Positions 15,871 to 25,616 are shown, counted from the stretch's first letter. The stretch is DNA of 32,923 bases from Bacteroidota bacterium (GCA_020047755.1 JAIFNL010000148.1:1-32923), one strand, 5' to 3'. The notes: generated by a model not told the origin, from the sequence alone. Numbers and translations: made by a program.

Positions 15871-17226
15871 TTAAATACCGTCATTTGTATCAATTTCGGA
15901 CTGTGGGATAGGAAAATACCAACCCGCTTCTTTTAACGTTCCAATATCCGGTAAAACTTGATTTATACGGTCGGTGCGTCTAAGGTCAAACAACCGATTT
16001 CCTTCAAAGGCTAACTCCAAATTACGCTCTTTTTCAATTGCTAATCGGAATTCTGCTTGATTGGTTATTGTTGTTGAGCTTAAGTTAGCCAAACCCGCTC
16101 TGTTTCGTATTTTATTGAGTGCAGTAAATGCTTCACCGTTAGCTATATAGTTTATTTCATTTGAAGCTTCGGCTTTGATTAAATACATTTCGGCAAGTCG
16201 TAAAATGATGATATTGTCTTTATTTTTCACATTATCAGTGTATTTGGCGCAATACCAATCGTCGCCTTTTGAGCCTACGTAATATTTGACTGTTGAGTTT
16301 TTGCGAAGGTCGCCCGATTCAAAATCGGTGGCTAATGTTTGTGTTCTACTCAAATTTTTCCATACTGCTACTTCAAATCGTCCAACAGGAGTAAGCCAAT
16401 CGTTCATCAAATTTGTAGCATCTTGTGAGTTTGCAAAATCAATTTGGAATATAATTTCTTGATTATTAAACGATTCATTGAAAATTGATGCGTAATTACT
16501 CATTTCTAAAGTATATCCCATGGCTATCACTTCGTCTGCTTTTTGTACTGCTTTTGCCCAATCTTTTTGGTAGAGATAAACTTTTGCTAATAAGGCTTTT
16601 GCAGCACCTTGATTTGCATAAACCGAATTTCCTCTGCCTACTAGATATTGTTCTGCTATTTGTAAATCGCTGATAATGAGTGAATAAATTTCTGATTGTG
16701 GCGAAACCGGAATCGATAAGGTTTCTGGGCTTGCATCGGAAATCGGTTTTACTCTCTTGGGAATATTACCAAAGTAACGAACCAAATTGAAATAGTGAAA
16801 TGCCCGTAAAAAGTGGCATTGTGCTAAATAGTTATTCTTTTCAGCTTCACTAATTCCTTTTACGCTACTTATTCCTTCGATGATATAATTTACCAGATTA
16901 ATTCCTCGATAGGAGGCATTCCATAGCGAGGTTACGTAGGCATTTGAGGCTTGAATACTATTTTCGCTCACTTCTCGATACTCTAATTTGCTGCCTCTTG
17001 CAATGAGGTTGTCTGCTGCTAAATCGGCAAAAACAATTGCATCGGTAGCTATCGAACCCGATTGTAATGAGTTATAAGCTCCTATCAACGAGCCATCTAA
17101 ACCTTTTTTGGAGGTTAAAACCTCTTCGCCAGCTATAGAGTCGTAGGCTTCTACTTCAAGAATTTCGCATGACTGAAATAAAATAAGAGCGAAGAAATTT
17201 AAAATGAAAATTATTTTTGTTTTCAT
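15871..17226 (-). CDS. susD: RagB/SusD-family outer-membrane binding lipoprotein
   Basis: A 451-residue SusD-type lipoprotein, the surface lid of a SusC transporter. The lipobox is FQSC (Cys20), followed by acidic residues (EILEVE) as in surface-exported lipoproteins. SusD-like segments: YNSLQSG near 52, LWNASYRGINLVNYII around 100, and the TPR-like helical core (YLAQCHFLRAFHYFNLVRYFGNIP; AAKALLAKVYLYQKDW). The C-terminal region carries the conserved LRLAEMYLIKAEA, LNKIRNRAGL, IEKERNLELAFEGNRLFDLRR and YFPIPQSEI. It is shorter than polysaccharide SusD proteins (about 500-600 residues), like members that bind small ligands or peptides. It starts 111 bp after susC. Family is certain; the ligand is inferred from the enzymes next to it. 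Confidence 0.95.
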   Translation of the reverse strand: MKTKIIFILNFFALILFQSCEILEVEAYDSIAGEEVLTSKKGLDGSLIGAYNSLQSGSIATDAIVFADLAADNLIARGSKLEYREVSENSIQASNAYVTSLWNASYRGINLVNYIIEGISSVKGISEAEKNNYLAQCHFLRAFHYFNLVRYFGNIPKRVKPISDASPETLSIPVSPQSEIYSLIISDLQIAEQYLVGRGNSVYANQGAAKALLAKVYLYQKDWAKAVQKADEVIAMGYTLEMSNYASIFNESFNNQEIIFQIDFANSQDATNLMNDWLTPVGRFEVAVWKNLSRTQTLATDFESGDLRKNSTVKYYVGSKGDDWYCAKYTDNVKNKDNIIILRLAEMYLIKAEASNEINYIANGEAFTALNKIRNRAGLANLSSTTITNQAEFRLAIEKERNLELAFEGNRLFDLRRTDRINQVLPDIGTLKEAGWYFPIPQSEIDTNDGI

Positions 17227-17337
17227 ATCTATTTTTTGTATTTCTTAATTTTAATCTTATTGTTTTTTAAAATTTATTTAATTAAATCTAAATTTTGATA
17301 ATATTAATTACAAAATAAAATCGATTTAATTATGCAA

Positions 17338-20300
17338 TTAAAAGTCGATGTTTGCTCCAAATAAAATAACTCTTGGGTGTGGAAAAGTGAAAAAATCAGT
17401 TCCCATTCCAAATTCAAAACCTTGTCCATCGTAGTTTACTTCTGGGTCAAGACCTTGATATTGAGTGAGAGTAAATAGATTTTGACCTTTTACATATACT
17501 TTAATATTAGAGATGCCTTTTAGTTTATCGAGTAATGCTTGAGGAAAATTATATCCCAAAGTAGCTTCTTTTAAGCGAAGGTATGAGCCATCTTCCATGT
17601 AACGAGTCGATTTTCGGTTGTTGTATGTTCCACCAAAACGAGGAATTTGGGTAATATCTCCCACGTTTTTCCATTGTGTAAGAACGGTAGCTAGTTGATT
17701 ATCAGATTCTCCGTAAGCATTATTTTCTAAGTATTGGCGAGTTCCGTTGTAAATATCATTTCCATATGAAAATTGAACGAACAGTCTAAAATCGAATCCT
17801 TTGTAGGAAATAGAGTTGGTTAAACCGCCTGTAAATAAAGGGTTTGGATCACCTACTACAAATTGGTCATTTGCATTTATTAGATTGTCGTTATTAAAAT
17901 CGGTCAAAACTAAATCGCCTGTTGAAGGGTCAACTCCTTTTGATTCATACATATAGAAAACGCCTAGTGGCTGTCCGGCTATAATTGCATTGTTGCCACG
18001 CGAGGTCGAATAAATTGGCTGGTCGTTGTACAATTCTAACACTTTATTTTTGTTAAATGAAATGTTGAAACTGCTTGTCCATTTCAATTCTTTGTCGATA
18101 TTTGTGGTATTTACTGTAAATTCGTAGCCTTTGTTTTCGATTGAACCCACATTTGTCATGTAGGTAGTGAATCCAGAACTACCAGGAAGTGGTCTTGGAA
18201 GTAGTAAATCGGTAGTGAGATTGTAATAATACTCAGCAGAAATGCCAATTTTGCCTTTTAAAAATTCCAAATCAATGCCATAATTGAAATTTGATGTTGT
18301 TTCCCATTTCAAATCTGGATTTGGAATCTGTTTTGGTGCTAAACCTGGCAAGCTATTGTAATTTACACCAGTTATGTATAGATTTTGATAGCGATTATTA
18401 CCAATTTGGTCATTTCCAGTTAGCCCATAGCCCACTTTCATTTTCAAATCGCTGAAAATTCTCTGATTTGCCATAAATGATTCCTCAATAACACGCCAAG
18501 CCACAGAAACCGCGGGAAGCATAGCATAGCGGTTGTTAGAACCAAACTTCGACGAACCATCGGCACGTAAGCTAAATTCTAATAAATATTTATCAGCTAA
18601 ATTGTATTTTACTCTACCAAAATAAGATATGATTCCTTCGTCAATTGCATCTGTTTCGGCTTGTTCAATATTTCCTGCCGAATTTATGTATTCAGGATAA
18701 ACAGAAGGAAAATTTGTTGCATAAATGTAACTGTAACGTTTTTTTATTATTTCAAAACTATATCCTAAAAGAAACTCAAAATTATGAATATCTCCTATTT
18801 TTTTATCATAATTTAAAAGTAATTGTTGAGATGTTTTCGATACATTTGAGCGACCTTCGATAATCATTCCGTTTGATTGCGCACCTAAGCGAGTGGTAGT
18901 AGGCTCAATACGGCGTTCGTGCAAGTTGTAATAATCCAAACCCCATTGATTGCGAAGTGTTAAGCCTTCTGCAATTTTATAAGTAAATTCTAGGCTCGAC
19001 ATATTTCTTACTGTTAATGCCTCCGTTGTTGATTCTAAGGCTGTTGCCACAGGATTTGAAAAATATCCATTCTCTGAATAATTTCCTAATTCATCGTAAA
19101 CCGGATAAATGGGAGGTAACGAAATAGCATTGGGCAATACTCCGTCTATCTCCTCGTCACCGCGCACACGGTCGTTTGATGAATTTGTCAAACTATTTCT
19201 AAATGAGAGACTTAGTTTATCATTTAATTTGTGTTCTACATTGGTTTGGAGCGAAAACTTTTTATAACCAGTTCCGATTAAAATTCCTTCTTGGTTTAGA
19301 TAACCTACTGAAATATAGAACAATGTTTTGTCGTTTCCGCCGCTAAATGAGAGTTCGTTGTTGCTCATAGGCGCAACTTCAAAAACCTCTTCTTGCCAGT
19401 TTGTGTTATAATTAGTTGTAAGATTCGTTACGAATGAAGGATTAAATGTGCTAACATATTCTTTCCATTGTGTAGCGTCCATTAAATCAAGGCGTTTCCA
19501 TTCTTTTTGAAAACCGTAGTACGAACGAAAACTAATCGCCGATTTTCCGGCTTTTCCTTTTTTGGTGGTAATTAAAATAACGCCATTGGCTGCTCTTGCA
19601 CCATAAATAGCTGAAGCTGAGGCATCTTTTAATATTGTTATCGATTCAATATTGTTGGGATTTATGTCCATGCTTGCGTCAATTCCTTGCCCGCCAAAGC
19701 CTATTTGGCTATAATTTCCGGTTGTCATTGGCACACCGTCAATTACATAAAGTGGTTGAGTTCCAGAGTAGATAGAAGCAGTTCCTCTAATTTTGATGCC
19801 AATAGCCGAACCTGGTGTTCCTGAGTTTTGAAGTATTTGAATTCCAGAGGCTTTCCCATTTAAAGCACCTTCTAAGCTATACGAGGCAGTTTCTTGAAGT
19901 TCTTCGGAGTTGATGTTTTCGACAGAACCGGTCAATAGTTTTTTGCTGCTAACTCCGTAGCCTACTACAATCACTTCATCTATGCTCATGTTAAACTCTA
20001 TCATCTTAATTGATAGTGGGTTACTTGCTTCTTCAACTGCAATTTCTTGAGTTTTGAAACCAAGAAATGAAAAAACTAAAACGGTATTTTTAGATGGAAC
20101 CTCAATTTCAAAATATCCATTTGCATCGCTTAGTGTTCCATTTTGTGTTCCTTTCTCAACAATAGAAACTCCGGGTAAGCTTTCGTCATTCGAATCATAA
20201 ACTTTTCCGGTAATTTTTATATTCTCTTGTGGTGTATTAAGCGTTGATTTTATAATTGCTTTGGGATACAGAATTATTTGTTTATTAATTAGTTCGTAGC

Positions 20301-20622
20301 TTATGTCGGTACCTTTAAATAGTTGGTTTAGAATATCAACAATGCTTGATTCTACTGCCTTTACATTCACTTTTTGCTTGGTATCTATTAGTGAATTGTT
20401 GTACATGAAATAAAATTCCGATTTTCGTTCTATTTCCGACAATGCTTTCTTTAAGCTCGTATTTGTAAGATTTATACTTAGTTTTGTTTGTTGTGCATAG
20501 TTATTTGTTGCTGACAAACTGCCATAACTTAGCATCAAAAATACAAAAATCCCTTTGATTAAAAAGGAGAAATTTGGAAGCTTGAGCTTAAACTTAAAGG
20601 GGGTAAATTTTTTATTTTTCAT
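17338..20622 (-). CDS. susC: SusC/RagA-family TonB-dependent transporter with STN signalling domain
   Basis: A 1094-residue TonB-linked outer-membrane transporter. After a long signal region (to about residue 44) comes an STN domain (about 48-115, LSINLTNTSLKKALSEIERKS), the part that contacts a FecR anti-sigma factor in the periplasm. A carboxypeptidase-regulatory-like domain follows (about 132-212, ITGKVYDSNDESLPGVSI), then the plug (about 218-350; VIVVGYG, GIKIRGTASI, PLYVIDGVPM) and a 22-strand barrel ending in ILFGANIDF, with aromatic C-terminal residue. It starts 38 bp after fecR, so the two are almost certainly co-transcribed. The STN domain makes it a regulated uptake system rather than a constitutive one. 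The expected cargo is an oligopeptide, because no glycan enzymes accompany it. Confidence 0.97.
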   Translation of the reverse strand: MKNKKFTPFKFKLKLPNFSFLIKGIFVFLMLSYGSLSATNNYAQQTKLSINLTNTSLKKALSEIERKSEFYFMYNNSLIDTKQKVNVKAVESSIVDILNQLFKGTDISYELINKQIILYPKAIIKSTLNTPQENIKITGKVYDSNDESLPGVSIVEKGTQNGTLSDANGYFEIEVPSKNTVLVFSFLGFKTQEIAVEEASNPLSIKMIEFNMSIDEVIVVGYGVSSKKLLTGSVENINSEELQETASYSLEGALNGKASGIQILQNSGTPGSAIGIKIRGTASIYSGTQPLYVIDGVPMTTGNYSQIGFGGQGIDASMDINPNNIESITILKDASASAIYGARAANGVILITTKKGKAGKSAISFRSYYGFQKEWKRLDLMDATQWKEYVSTFNPSFVTNLTTNYNTNWQEEVFEVAPMSNNELSFSGGNDKTLFYISVGYLNQEGILIGTGYKKFSLQTNVEHKLNDKLSLSFRNSLTNSSNDRVRGDEEIDGVLPNAISLPPIYPVYDELGNYSENGYFSNPVATALESTTEALTVRNMSSLEFTYKIAEGLTLRNQWGLDYYNLHERRIEPTTTRLGAQSNGMIIEGRSNVSKTSQQLLLNYDKKIGDIHNFEFLLGYSFEIIKKRYSYIYATNFPSVYPEYINSAGNIEQAETDAIDEGIISYFGRVKYNLADKYLLEFSLRADGSSKFGSNNRYAMLPAVSVAWRVIEESFMANQRIFSDLKMKVGYGLTGNDQIGNNRYQNLYITGVNYNSLPGLAPKQIPNPDLKWETTSNFNYGIDLEFLKGKIGISAEYYYNLTTDLLLPRPLPGSSGFTTYMTNVGSIENKGYEFTVNTTNIDKELKWTSSFNISFNKNKVLELYNDQPIYSTSRGNNAIIAGQPLGVFYMYESKGVDPSTGDLVLTDFNNDNLINANDQFVVGDPNPLFTGGLTNSISYKGFDFRLFVQFSYGNDIYNGTRQYLENNAYGESDNQLATVLTQWKNVGDITQIPRFGGTYNNRKSTRYMEDGSYLRLKEATLGYNFPQALLDKLKGISNIKVYVKGQNLFTLTQYQGLDPEVNYDGQGFEFGMGTDFFTFPHPRVILFGANIDF

Positions 20623-20660
20623 AAAGTTTTATGGTTTAATTAAACAACGTTTTTTTTATT

Positions 20661-21665
20661 TTATTTATTTTTATTTTTTTTTGAGGATTTATTTTCTGAA
20701 ATATGAATTTTTTTATTTTCGTATTTAATCACTAACGACTCCGTAATTCTTTTTAAATTATTCAGAATTTCGTCTATTTGTTCATTAGTAATTGTAAAAG
20801 TATAGAAGTATTTTTCATGCAATGTTTTTTCTAAATAAATATCAACATCATACCTCCGTTCTAGTTCTCGGCAAACTTCAATAAACGATTTATTTTCGAT
20901 GATTAACTTGCCTTGTTTCCAAGATACAAAGCGGTTTACATCTACTTTATCGAGCACTAAATTTTTACTTTCTGTATAATATTTGGCTTGCTGATTAGGG
21001 GTTAAAATTGCTTTTCGGTATATTTTATCCTCGTTATTTTTTACCTCTACACTTACTTTTCCACTCAAAAGAGTTGTTTCTATAAACGAATCAGATTCAT
21101 ACGATTTTATATTAAAAACAGTGCCTAATACTTTAATATTTAACTTCTTTGTTTTTACTACAAAAGGCTTTTGCTTGTTTTTTTTGACTTCAAAATACGC
21201 CTCGCCTTCAAGTTTTATTTCTCTCAAATTTTCTTCAAACTCTTGAGGATAAATGATTTTAGAATCGGAGTTTAAGCTTACTGCCGACCCGTCAGGCAAA
21301 ATAAATTCGATACGCTCCCCGCGCATTGTTTTTTTCTCAAGCCAAACTAATTCGGTCTTTGAATTGTAAATAGCTGTATAATAATAAATTGCACCAAGCA
21401 GCAGTGGAATTGTAAAAATTGCAGCATAGCGAAGAAAACGATTTTTAAAAATTGAAAATTTTGCTTTTTCAGAGTTCAGTTGCAAATCAATTTTGCGCTT
21501 AATTTCTTCTAAATTATTAGTTTCCAATACTTTATTTGTTTCATTCCACTCTTTTTCGAGCATCTCAACCGATTCGATGGAGTTAAAAACTTCATCTTTT
21601 TCATTTTCGGAAATAATGTCCCAATAAAACCGCGCAAATAAATTTTTATTCAATTTTTGTTTCAT
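20661..21665 (-). CDS. fecR: FecR-family anti-sigma factor
   Basis: A 334-residue single-pass inner-membrane protein. The cytoplasmic N-terminal part (1-78) would bind the sigma factor. A membrane helix follows at about 79-98 (RYAAIFTIPLLLGAIYYY). The periplasmic FecR domain lies at about 112-215 (RGERIEFILPDGSAVSLNSDSKIIYP, then EIKLEGEAYFEV and IKVLGTVFNIKSY), and the C-terminal DUF4974-like domain at about 250-320 is where the STN of SusC usually docks. It is the first gene of the locus, directly before susC. No sigma gene lies beside it; the locus sigma factor is at 10803-11402. The partner pairing is therefore an inference from co-location. No clear -33/-7 promoter was seen upstream, as expected if an ECF promoter is used. 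Confidence 0.93.
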   Translation of the reverse strand: MKQKLNKNLFARFYWDIISENEKDEVFNSIESVEMLEKEWNETNKVLETNNLEEIKRKIDLQLNSEKAKFSIFKNRFLRYAAIFTIPLLLGAIYYYTAIYNSKTELVWLEKKTMRGERIEFILPDGSAVSLNSDSKIIYPQEFEENLREIKLEGEAYFEVKKNKQKPFVVKTKKLNIKVLGTVFNIKSYESDSFIETTLLSGKVSVEVKNNEDKIYRKAILTPNQQAKYYTESKNLVLDKVDVNRFVSWKQGKLIIENKSFIEVCRELERRYDVDIYLEKTLHEKYFYTFTITNEQIDEILNNLKRITESLVIKYENKKIHISENKSSKKNKNK

Positions 21666-22332
21666 GTAGCTTTTGTTTTAAACTGTGAATCTTTATATAT
21701 TAAAGTTTTTGATTTTAATGTTTTTACGAACCATTAAATATTAAAAAAAACTTTAAAGAAACACTTTTTTTAGCTTTCTATACAATTAAAACACTTAGAT
21801 TTTAAGTAGCCCTTAATTTTTTTTGAATTTTTTTTCTTTTTTTTGATAAATTCTCATAACAACTTGTTTTTTAATTGTTTAAATATCATAAATAGGTTTG
21901 AAAAAAATAAATTATTGTTATTCTCTTAAAAATTGATACTTTAGAATAGGTAATTTTTCAAAAAAAGTTGGCTAAAATCAATTTTTTTTCAAGTTTTTGT
22001 GATAAAAAAACAAATTAGCAATGTAATAATTTGTTATTAGAATATCTTCAGAATTACTCAATTTTGCTACTTGTAGAATTTAGTTCTCTAGCAAGTTACG
22101 CTATCAATGATTTTGCTTTTAGAATTTTTTTTTAAATCGCTTTTTTAGAGAAACTATAATTGAATTTATCTTACTTAAAATATTGGTTTTTAGTTAATTA
22201 GTTATTTTGTTACAAATATAATTTTGAGCTTTTCATTTTCTTTTTTATATTTGTAAGCAATTCAATATCTAAGTATGGTAAAAGAAATTTGCGTTTAAAA
22301 AAATAGAAATTAAAACCAAAAACTATATAAAA
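21666..22332. other. 667-bp divergent intergenic region
   Basis: Lies between fecR (-) and the YgfK-like gene (+), so it should hold the promoter that controls the S51/Sus locus and that of the oxidoreductase. The only convincing element is the promoter at 22223-22253. TAGGTTTG at 21893-21900 (+) fits a -7 box but lacks a -33 box. No ORF or RNA gene is evident. Confidence 0.5.
22223..22253 (+). promoter_or_regulatory. Promoter of the YgfK-like gene
   Basis: TTTG (22223-22226), 19 bases, then TATATTTG (22246-22253): an exact fit to the Bacteroidota housekeeping promoter. The leader to the ATG at 22333 would be about 73 bases. Confidence 0.7.
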
Positions 22333-25300
22333 ATGTCTGATAAATTCTTTCCTACGAGTTTGAAAAAGCTCTTAAATCTTGTGTTAAAGTCTGAAAATCA
22401 AATTCTTGGAATACATAAATCCTTGTGGTTTGTGCCTGAGGCTCAAAATAAATTGAAATTGCAACGCTTTGGACAACAGTTAGATACGCCAATTGGTGTC
22501 GCTGCAGGACCTCACTCGCAGTTGTCGCAAAACATAGTGGCTGCTTGGCTTTGCGGAGCGCGTTATATTGAGTTGAAAACAATTCAAACCCTTGATGAAT
22601 TGGAAGTTGCAAAGCCTTGTATCGACATGCAAGACGAGGGTTATAATTGCGAATGGTCGCAAGAATTGAAGATTCACCAGTCGTTTGATGAATATTTGAA
22701 TGCTTGGATTTTGATTCACATTTTGAACCACAAACTATTTGGAAACAAGCCAGTTGCTACAATTTTCAACATGAGTGTGGGTTATAACATGGAAGGAATT
22801 TTGAAAGAAAACGTACAATGGTTTTTTGAAAAAATGAACGATGCTTCGGCTGAATTAGCATTGAAAATCAATGAGATAAAAGAAATTTACCCAGAAGTTG
22901 CACATTTGAATATTCCTGCTAAAATTTCGGACAATATTACACTTTCTACCATGCACGGTTGCCCTGCAAACGAAATTGAAGAAATAGGAATGTATTTAAT
23001 TAAAGTAAAGAAAATTAATACGTTAATTAAATTAAACCCAACTTTGCTAGGCGCAGAAAATTTAAGATATATTTTGAACGAAAAGCTTGGTTTTGAAACT
23101 GTTGTGCCCGATTTAGCTTTTGAACACGATTTGAAATATCCAGATAGCCTTTCGATAATAAAAAATTTGAGAAATGCAGCCAAAGAAGAAAACGTGTTTT
23201 TTGGTTTGAAGCTAACTAATACATTGGAATCCAATAATATAAAGCATATTTTTAGCGAAAACATGATGTACATGAGCGGGCGAGCCTTGCACCCAATTAG
23301 CATAAATGTAGCGCGAAAATTGCAAAATGAATTTGCCGGAACGCTCGATATTTCTTTCGCTGGCGGTGCCGATGCTTTTAATGTGGCGGATATTTTGAGT
23401 TGTGGAATTTCGACAGTTACAGTTTCGTCAGATATTCTAAAACCCGCTGGTTACACGCGTTTAAAGCAATATATTAGTGCAATTGAGGCTGAATTTGAAA
23501 AATATAAAGCTGCTGATTCGCATGAATTGGTTTTGCGAAAAAGTCAGTTAAATGATTTAATTTCAGGAAGTTTGCTTAATTTGAATAAATATGCCGACGA
23601 AGTGCTCCAAAATAAAGCTTACAAACGCACAAATTTTAGAACACCTAGTATAAAAACAACTCGGAAACTCTCTGATTTTGATTGCATTGCTGCCCCTTGC
23701 GTGGGAACTTGCCCTACGGAACAAGACATTCCTACGTATATGTACCATACCGCAAGAGGCGAGTATGAGCTTGCTTTTCAGGCAATTATGCAAACAAATC
23801 CGTTTCCTAGTTCTACTGGAATGGTTTGCGACCATTTGTGTCAGACGAAATGTACACGCATTAATTACGATAATTCATTGTTAATCAGAGAAGTTAAGCG
23901 ATTTGTAGCAGAGCAAAATCCTGGTAATTTTCAACTTACCAAAGCAAAGCCTAATGGACTGAAAATAAATATAATAGGAGCGGGGGCATCGGGTTTGTCG
24001 GCAGCGTATTTCTTGGCATTAGCGGGCTTTGAAGTTGCCATTTATGAGCAAAAACAAAAAGCCGGCGGCATGGTGGCAGGCGCAATTCCGGCTTTTAGAT
24101 TAAATGAAGATTCGTTTAACTCTGATATTGAGCGTATTGTTGCACTTGGCGTGAAGATTCATTTTAACTACAAAGTTGACAAATCGAACTTTGAAATTTT
24201 GAGAAAACAGGCTCATTATCTTTATATTTCGGTAGGAGCTCAAAAATCTAAACGCTTGAATATAAAAGGAATAGATTCAGAAAATGTAATTGAACCTTTA
24301 CAGTTTTTAGCGGACGTAAAAATTGGCAAAATTAAAAATATTGGCAAACGAATTGGCGTTATTGGCGGCGGAAATACTGCAATGGACACCGTTAGAACGG
24401 CTGCGCGGCTTGCCGGAAAAGACGGAAAAGCTGTGCTGATTTATCGCCGAAGCAAAAAGCAAATGCCTGCCGAATTTGAAGAAATTCAAGCTGTTATAGA
24501 CGAAGGTATCGAGATTTTAGAACTTACTGCACCCGAAGAAGTGATAGCCGAAAATGGTAAAATTAAGGCACTTAGAGTTTCTAAAATGCAGCTCGGACAG
24601 CCCGATGCAAGCGGAAGAGCCGAAGCTGTGAAATTGGAAAATTCGCAGTACGATATTGAGCTTGATGCTCTTATTCCCGCTATTGGACAAGATTTGGATA
24701 TTGATTTTGTTGAAAATCAATATCTTAAAACAAAGCAAAACTCTTACGAAACTCAACTTGCGGGTGTTTACATAGGCGGAGACGCTATGCGCGGCGCGGC
24801 TAATTTGATTAATGCCATAGCTGATGGAAAAAAAGTAGCCCACGAAATTTTTCGCACCGCACAAACAAAAGGAGAGTTAGCCCAATTAGAGCCAAAAATA
24901 AACGATAAAAATACCTTAAAACTTAAAAAAGCTACTCGCAAATTTGGCATTGAACCACACGAAACAAAACTTGAAGATAGGCGAGGTTTTGACTTGATTA
25001 TTAATAGTTTAACTCCCGAAATGGCACAAGAAGAAGCTTCGCGCTGCTTGCAGTGCGACGAGGTGTGTGATGTGTGTGTAAGTGTGTGCCCAAATTTGGC
25101 TAATTTTTCATATCAAATAGAACCAATATTTTATAAACTACCTGAAGTAGAGCAAATTAATGGAGAAATTGTTTTCACTAACGAAGTGCTATTTCAGGTT
25201 GAACAAACACATCAAATTCTGAACATAAGAGACTGGTGCAATGAGTGTGCTAACTGCAATACCTTTTGCCCAACGGCTGATGCGCCTTTTAAAATGAAGC

Positions 25301-25602
25301 CACATATTCATCTATCGGAAGCTAGTTATAATGCTGAAAATGAAGGTTATATGATGCGGAATTTGATGGGAAAAGACGTGTTGATTCATAAATTTGGCGA
25401 AATGGATGAACCCGAAGTTGAAAGTTTAACTTTGTATAATTCGCTTTATACTTATGAAAATGAAGCTTATATAGCTCAGTTTGAAAAAGAGAATTTTAAA
25501 TTGAAACATATCGAATTTAAAATTTCACACTCGCAGAAAGCCGATTTGACACGAGCCGCAAGCATGAGTGTTATTATGCAGGGAGCTAGAGAGTTGTGTT
25601 AG
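22333..25602 (+). CDS. ygfK: YgfK-type multidomain flavin/Fe-S oxidoreductase (annotated elsewhere as putative selenate reductase subunit)
   Basis: A 1089-residue fusion protein like E. coli YgfK. Residues 1-400 form a dihydroorotate-dehydrogenase-like domain (TPIGVAAGPHSQLSQNIV, IELKTIQTLDELEVAKPCIDM). A double 4Fe-4S domain like that of dihydropyrimidine dehydrogenase and GltD follows, with C456-x3-C460 and CDHLCQTKC. Next come an FAD Rossmann motif GAGASG at 549-554 and an NAD(P)H motif GGGNTA at 678-683. The tail holds two cysteine clusters: C905, C908, C912, C915, C919, and C969, C972, C975, C979. These indicate electron transfer from NAD(P)H through flavins and Fe-S clusters to an unknown acceptor. 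In E. coli the gene lies among purine/urate catabolism genes, and the selenate activity is unproven. Here it stands alone with its own promoter and terminator. Confidence 0.9.
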   Translation: MSDKFFPTSLKKLLNLVLKSENQILGIHKSLWFVPEAQNKLKLQRFGQQLDTPIGVAAGPHSQLSQNIVAAWLCGARYIELKTIQTLDELEVAKPCIDMQDEGYNCEWSQELKIHQSFDEYLNAWILIHILNHKLFGNKPVATIFNMSVGYNMEGILKENVQWFFEKMNDASAELALKINEIKEIYPEVAHLNIPAKISDNITLSTMHGCPANEIEEIGMYLIKVKKINTLIKLNPTLLGAENLRYILNEKLGFETVVPDLAFEHDLKYPDSLSIIKNLRNAAKEENVFFGLKLTNTLESNNIKHIFSENMMYMSGRALHPISINVARKLQNEFAGTLDISFAGGADAFNVADILSCGISTVTVSSDILKPAGYTRLKQYISAIEAEFEKYKAADSHELVLRKSQLNDLISGSLLNLNKYADEVLQNKAYKRTNFRTPSIKTTRKLSDFDCIAAPCVGTCPTEQDIPTYMYHTARGEYELAFQAIMQTNPFPSSTGMVCDHLCQTKCTRINYDNSLLIREVKRFVAEQNPGNFQLTKAKPNGLKINIIGAGASGLSAAYFLALAGFEVAIYEQKQKAGGMVAGAIPAFRLNEDSFNSDIERIVALGVKIHFNYKVDKSNFEILRKQAHYLYISVGAQKSKRLNIKGIDSENVIEPLQFLADVKIGKIKNIGKRIGVIGGGNTAMDTVRTAARLAGKDGKAVLIYRRSKKQMPAEFEEIQAVIDEGIEILELTAPEEVIAENGKIKALRVSKMQLGQPDASGRAEAVKLENSQYDIELDALIPAIGQDLDIDFVENQYLKTKQNSYETQLAGVYIGGDAMRGAANLINAIADGKKVAHEIFRTAQTKGELAQLEPKINDKNTLKLKKATRKFGIEPHETKLEDRRGFDLIINSLTPEMAQEEASRCLQCDEVCDVCVSVCPNLANFSYQIEPIFYKLPEVEQINGEIVFTNEVLFQVEQTHQILNIRDWCNECANCNTFCPTADAPFKMKPHIHLSEASYNAENEGYMMRNLMGKDVLIHKFGEMDEPEVESLTLYNSLYTYENEAYIAQFEKENFKLKHIEFKISHSQKADLTRAASMSVIMQGARELC

Positions 25603-25616
25603 TTTTTTAGGTAATT

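Noticed and set aside
17338-21665. Reading the SusC/SusD locus as a polysaccharide utilisation locus
   Set aside because: No glycoside hydrolase, polysaccharide lyase, carbohydrate esterase or sugar kinase lies in the locus; all degradative genes are peptidases for beta-aspartyl bonds.
22352-24950. Minus-strand ORFs inside the YgfK-like gene
   Set aside because: They have no recognisable motifs and lie antisense to a gene with clear conserved domains.
22333-25602. Calling this gene glutamate synthase small subunit or a proven selenate reductase
   Set aside because: Only the central part resembles GltD; the DHOD-like N-terminus and Fe-S tail identify YgfK, whose selenate role is not established.
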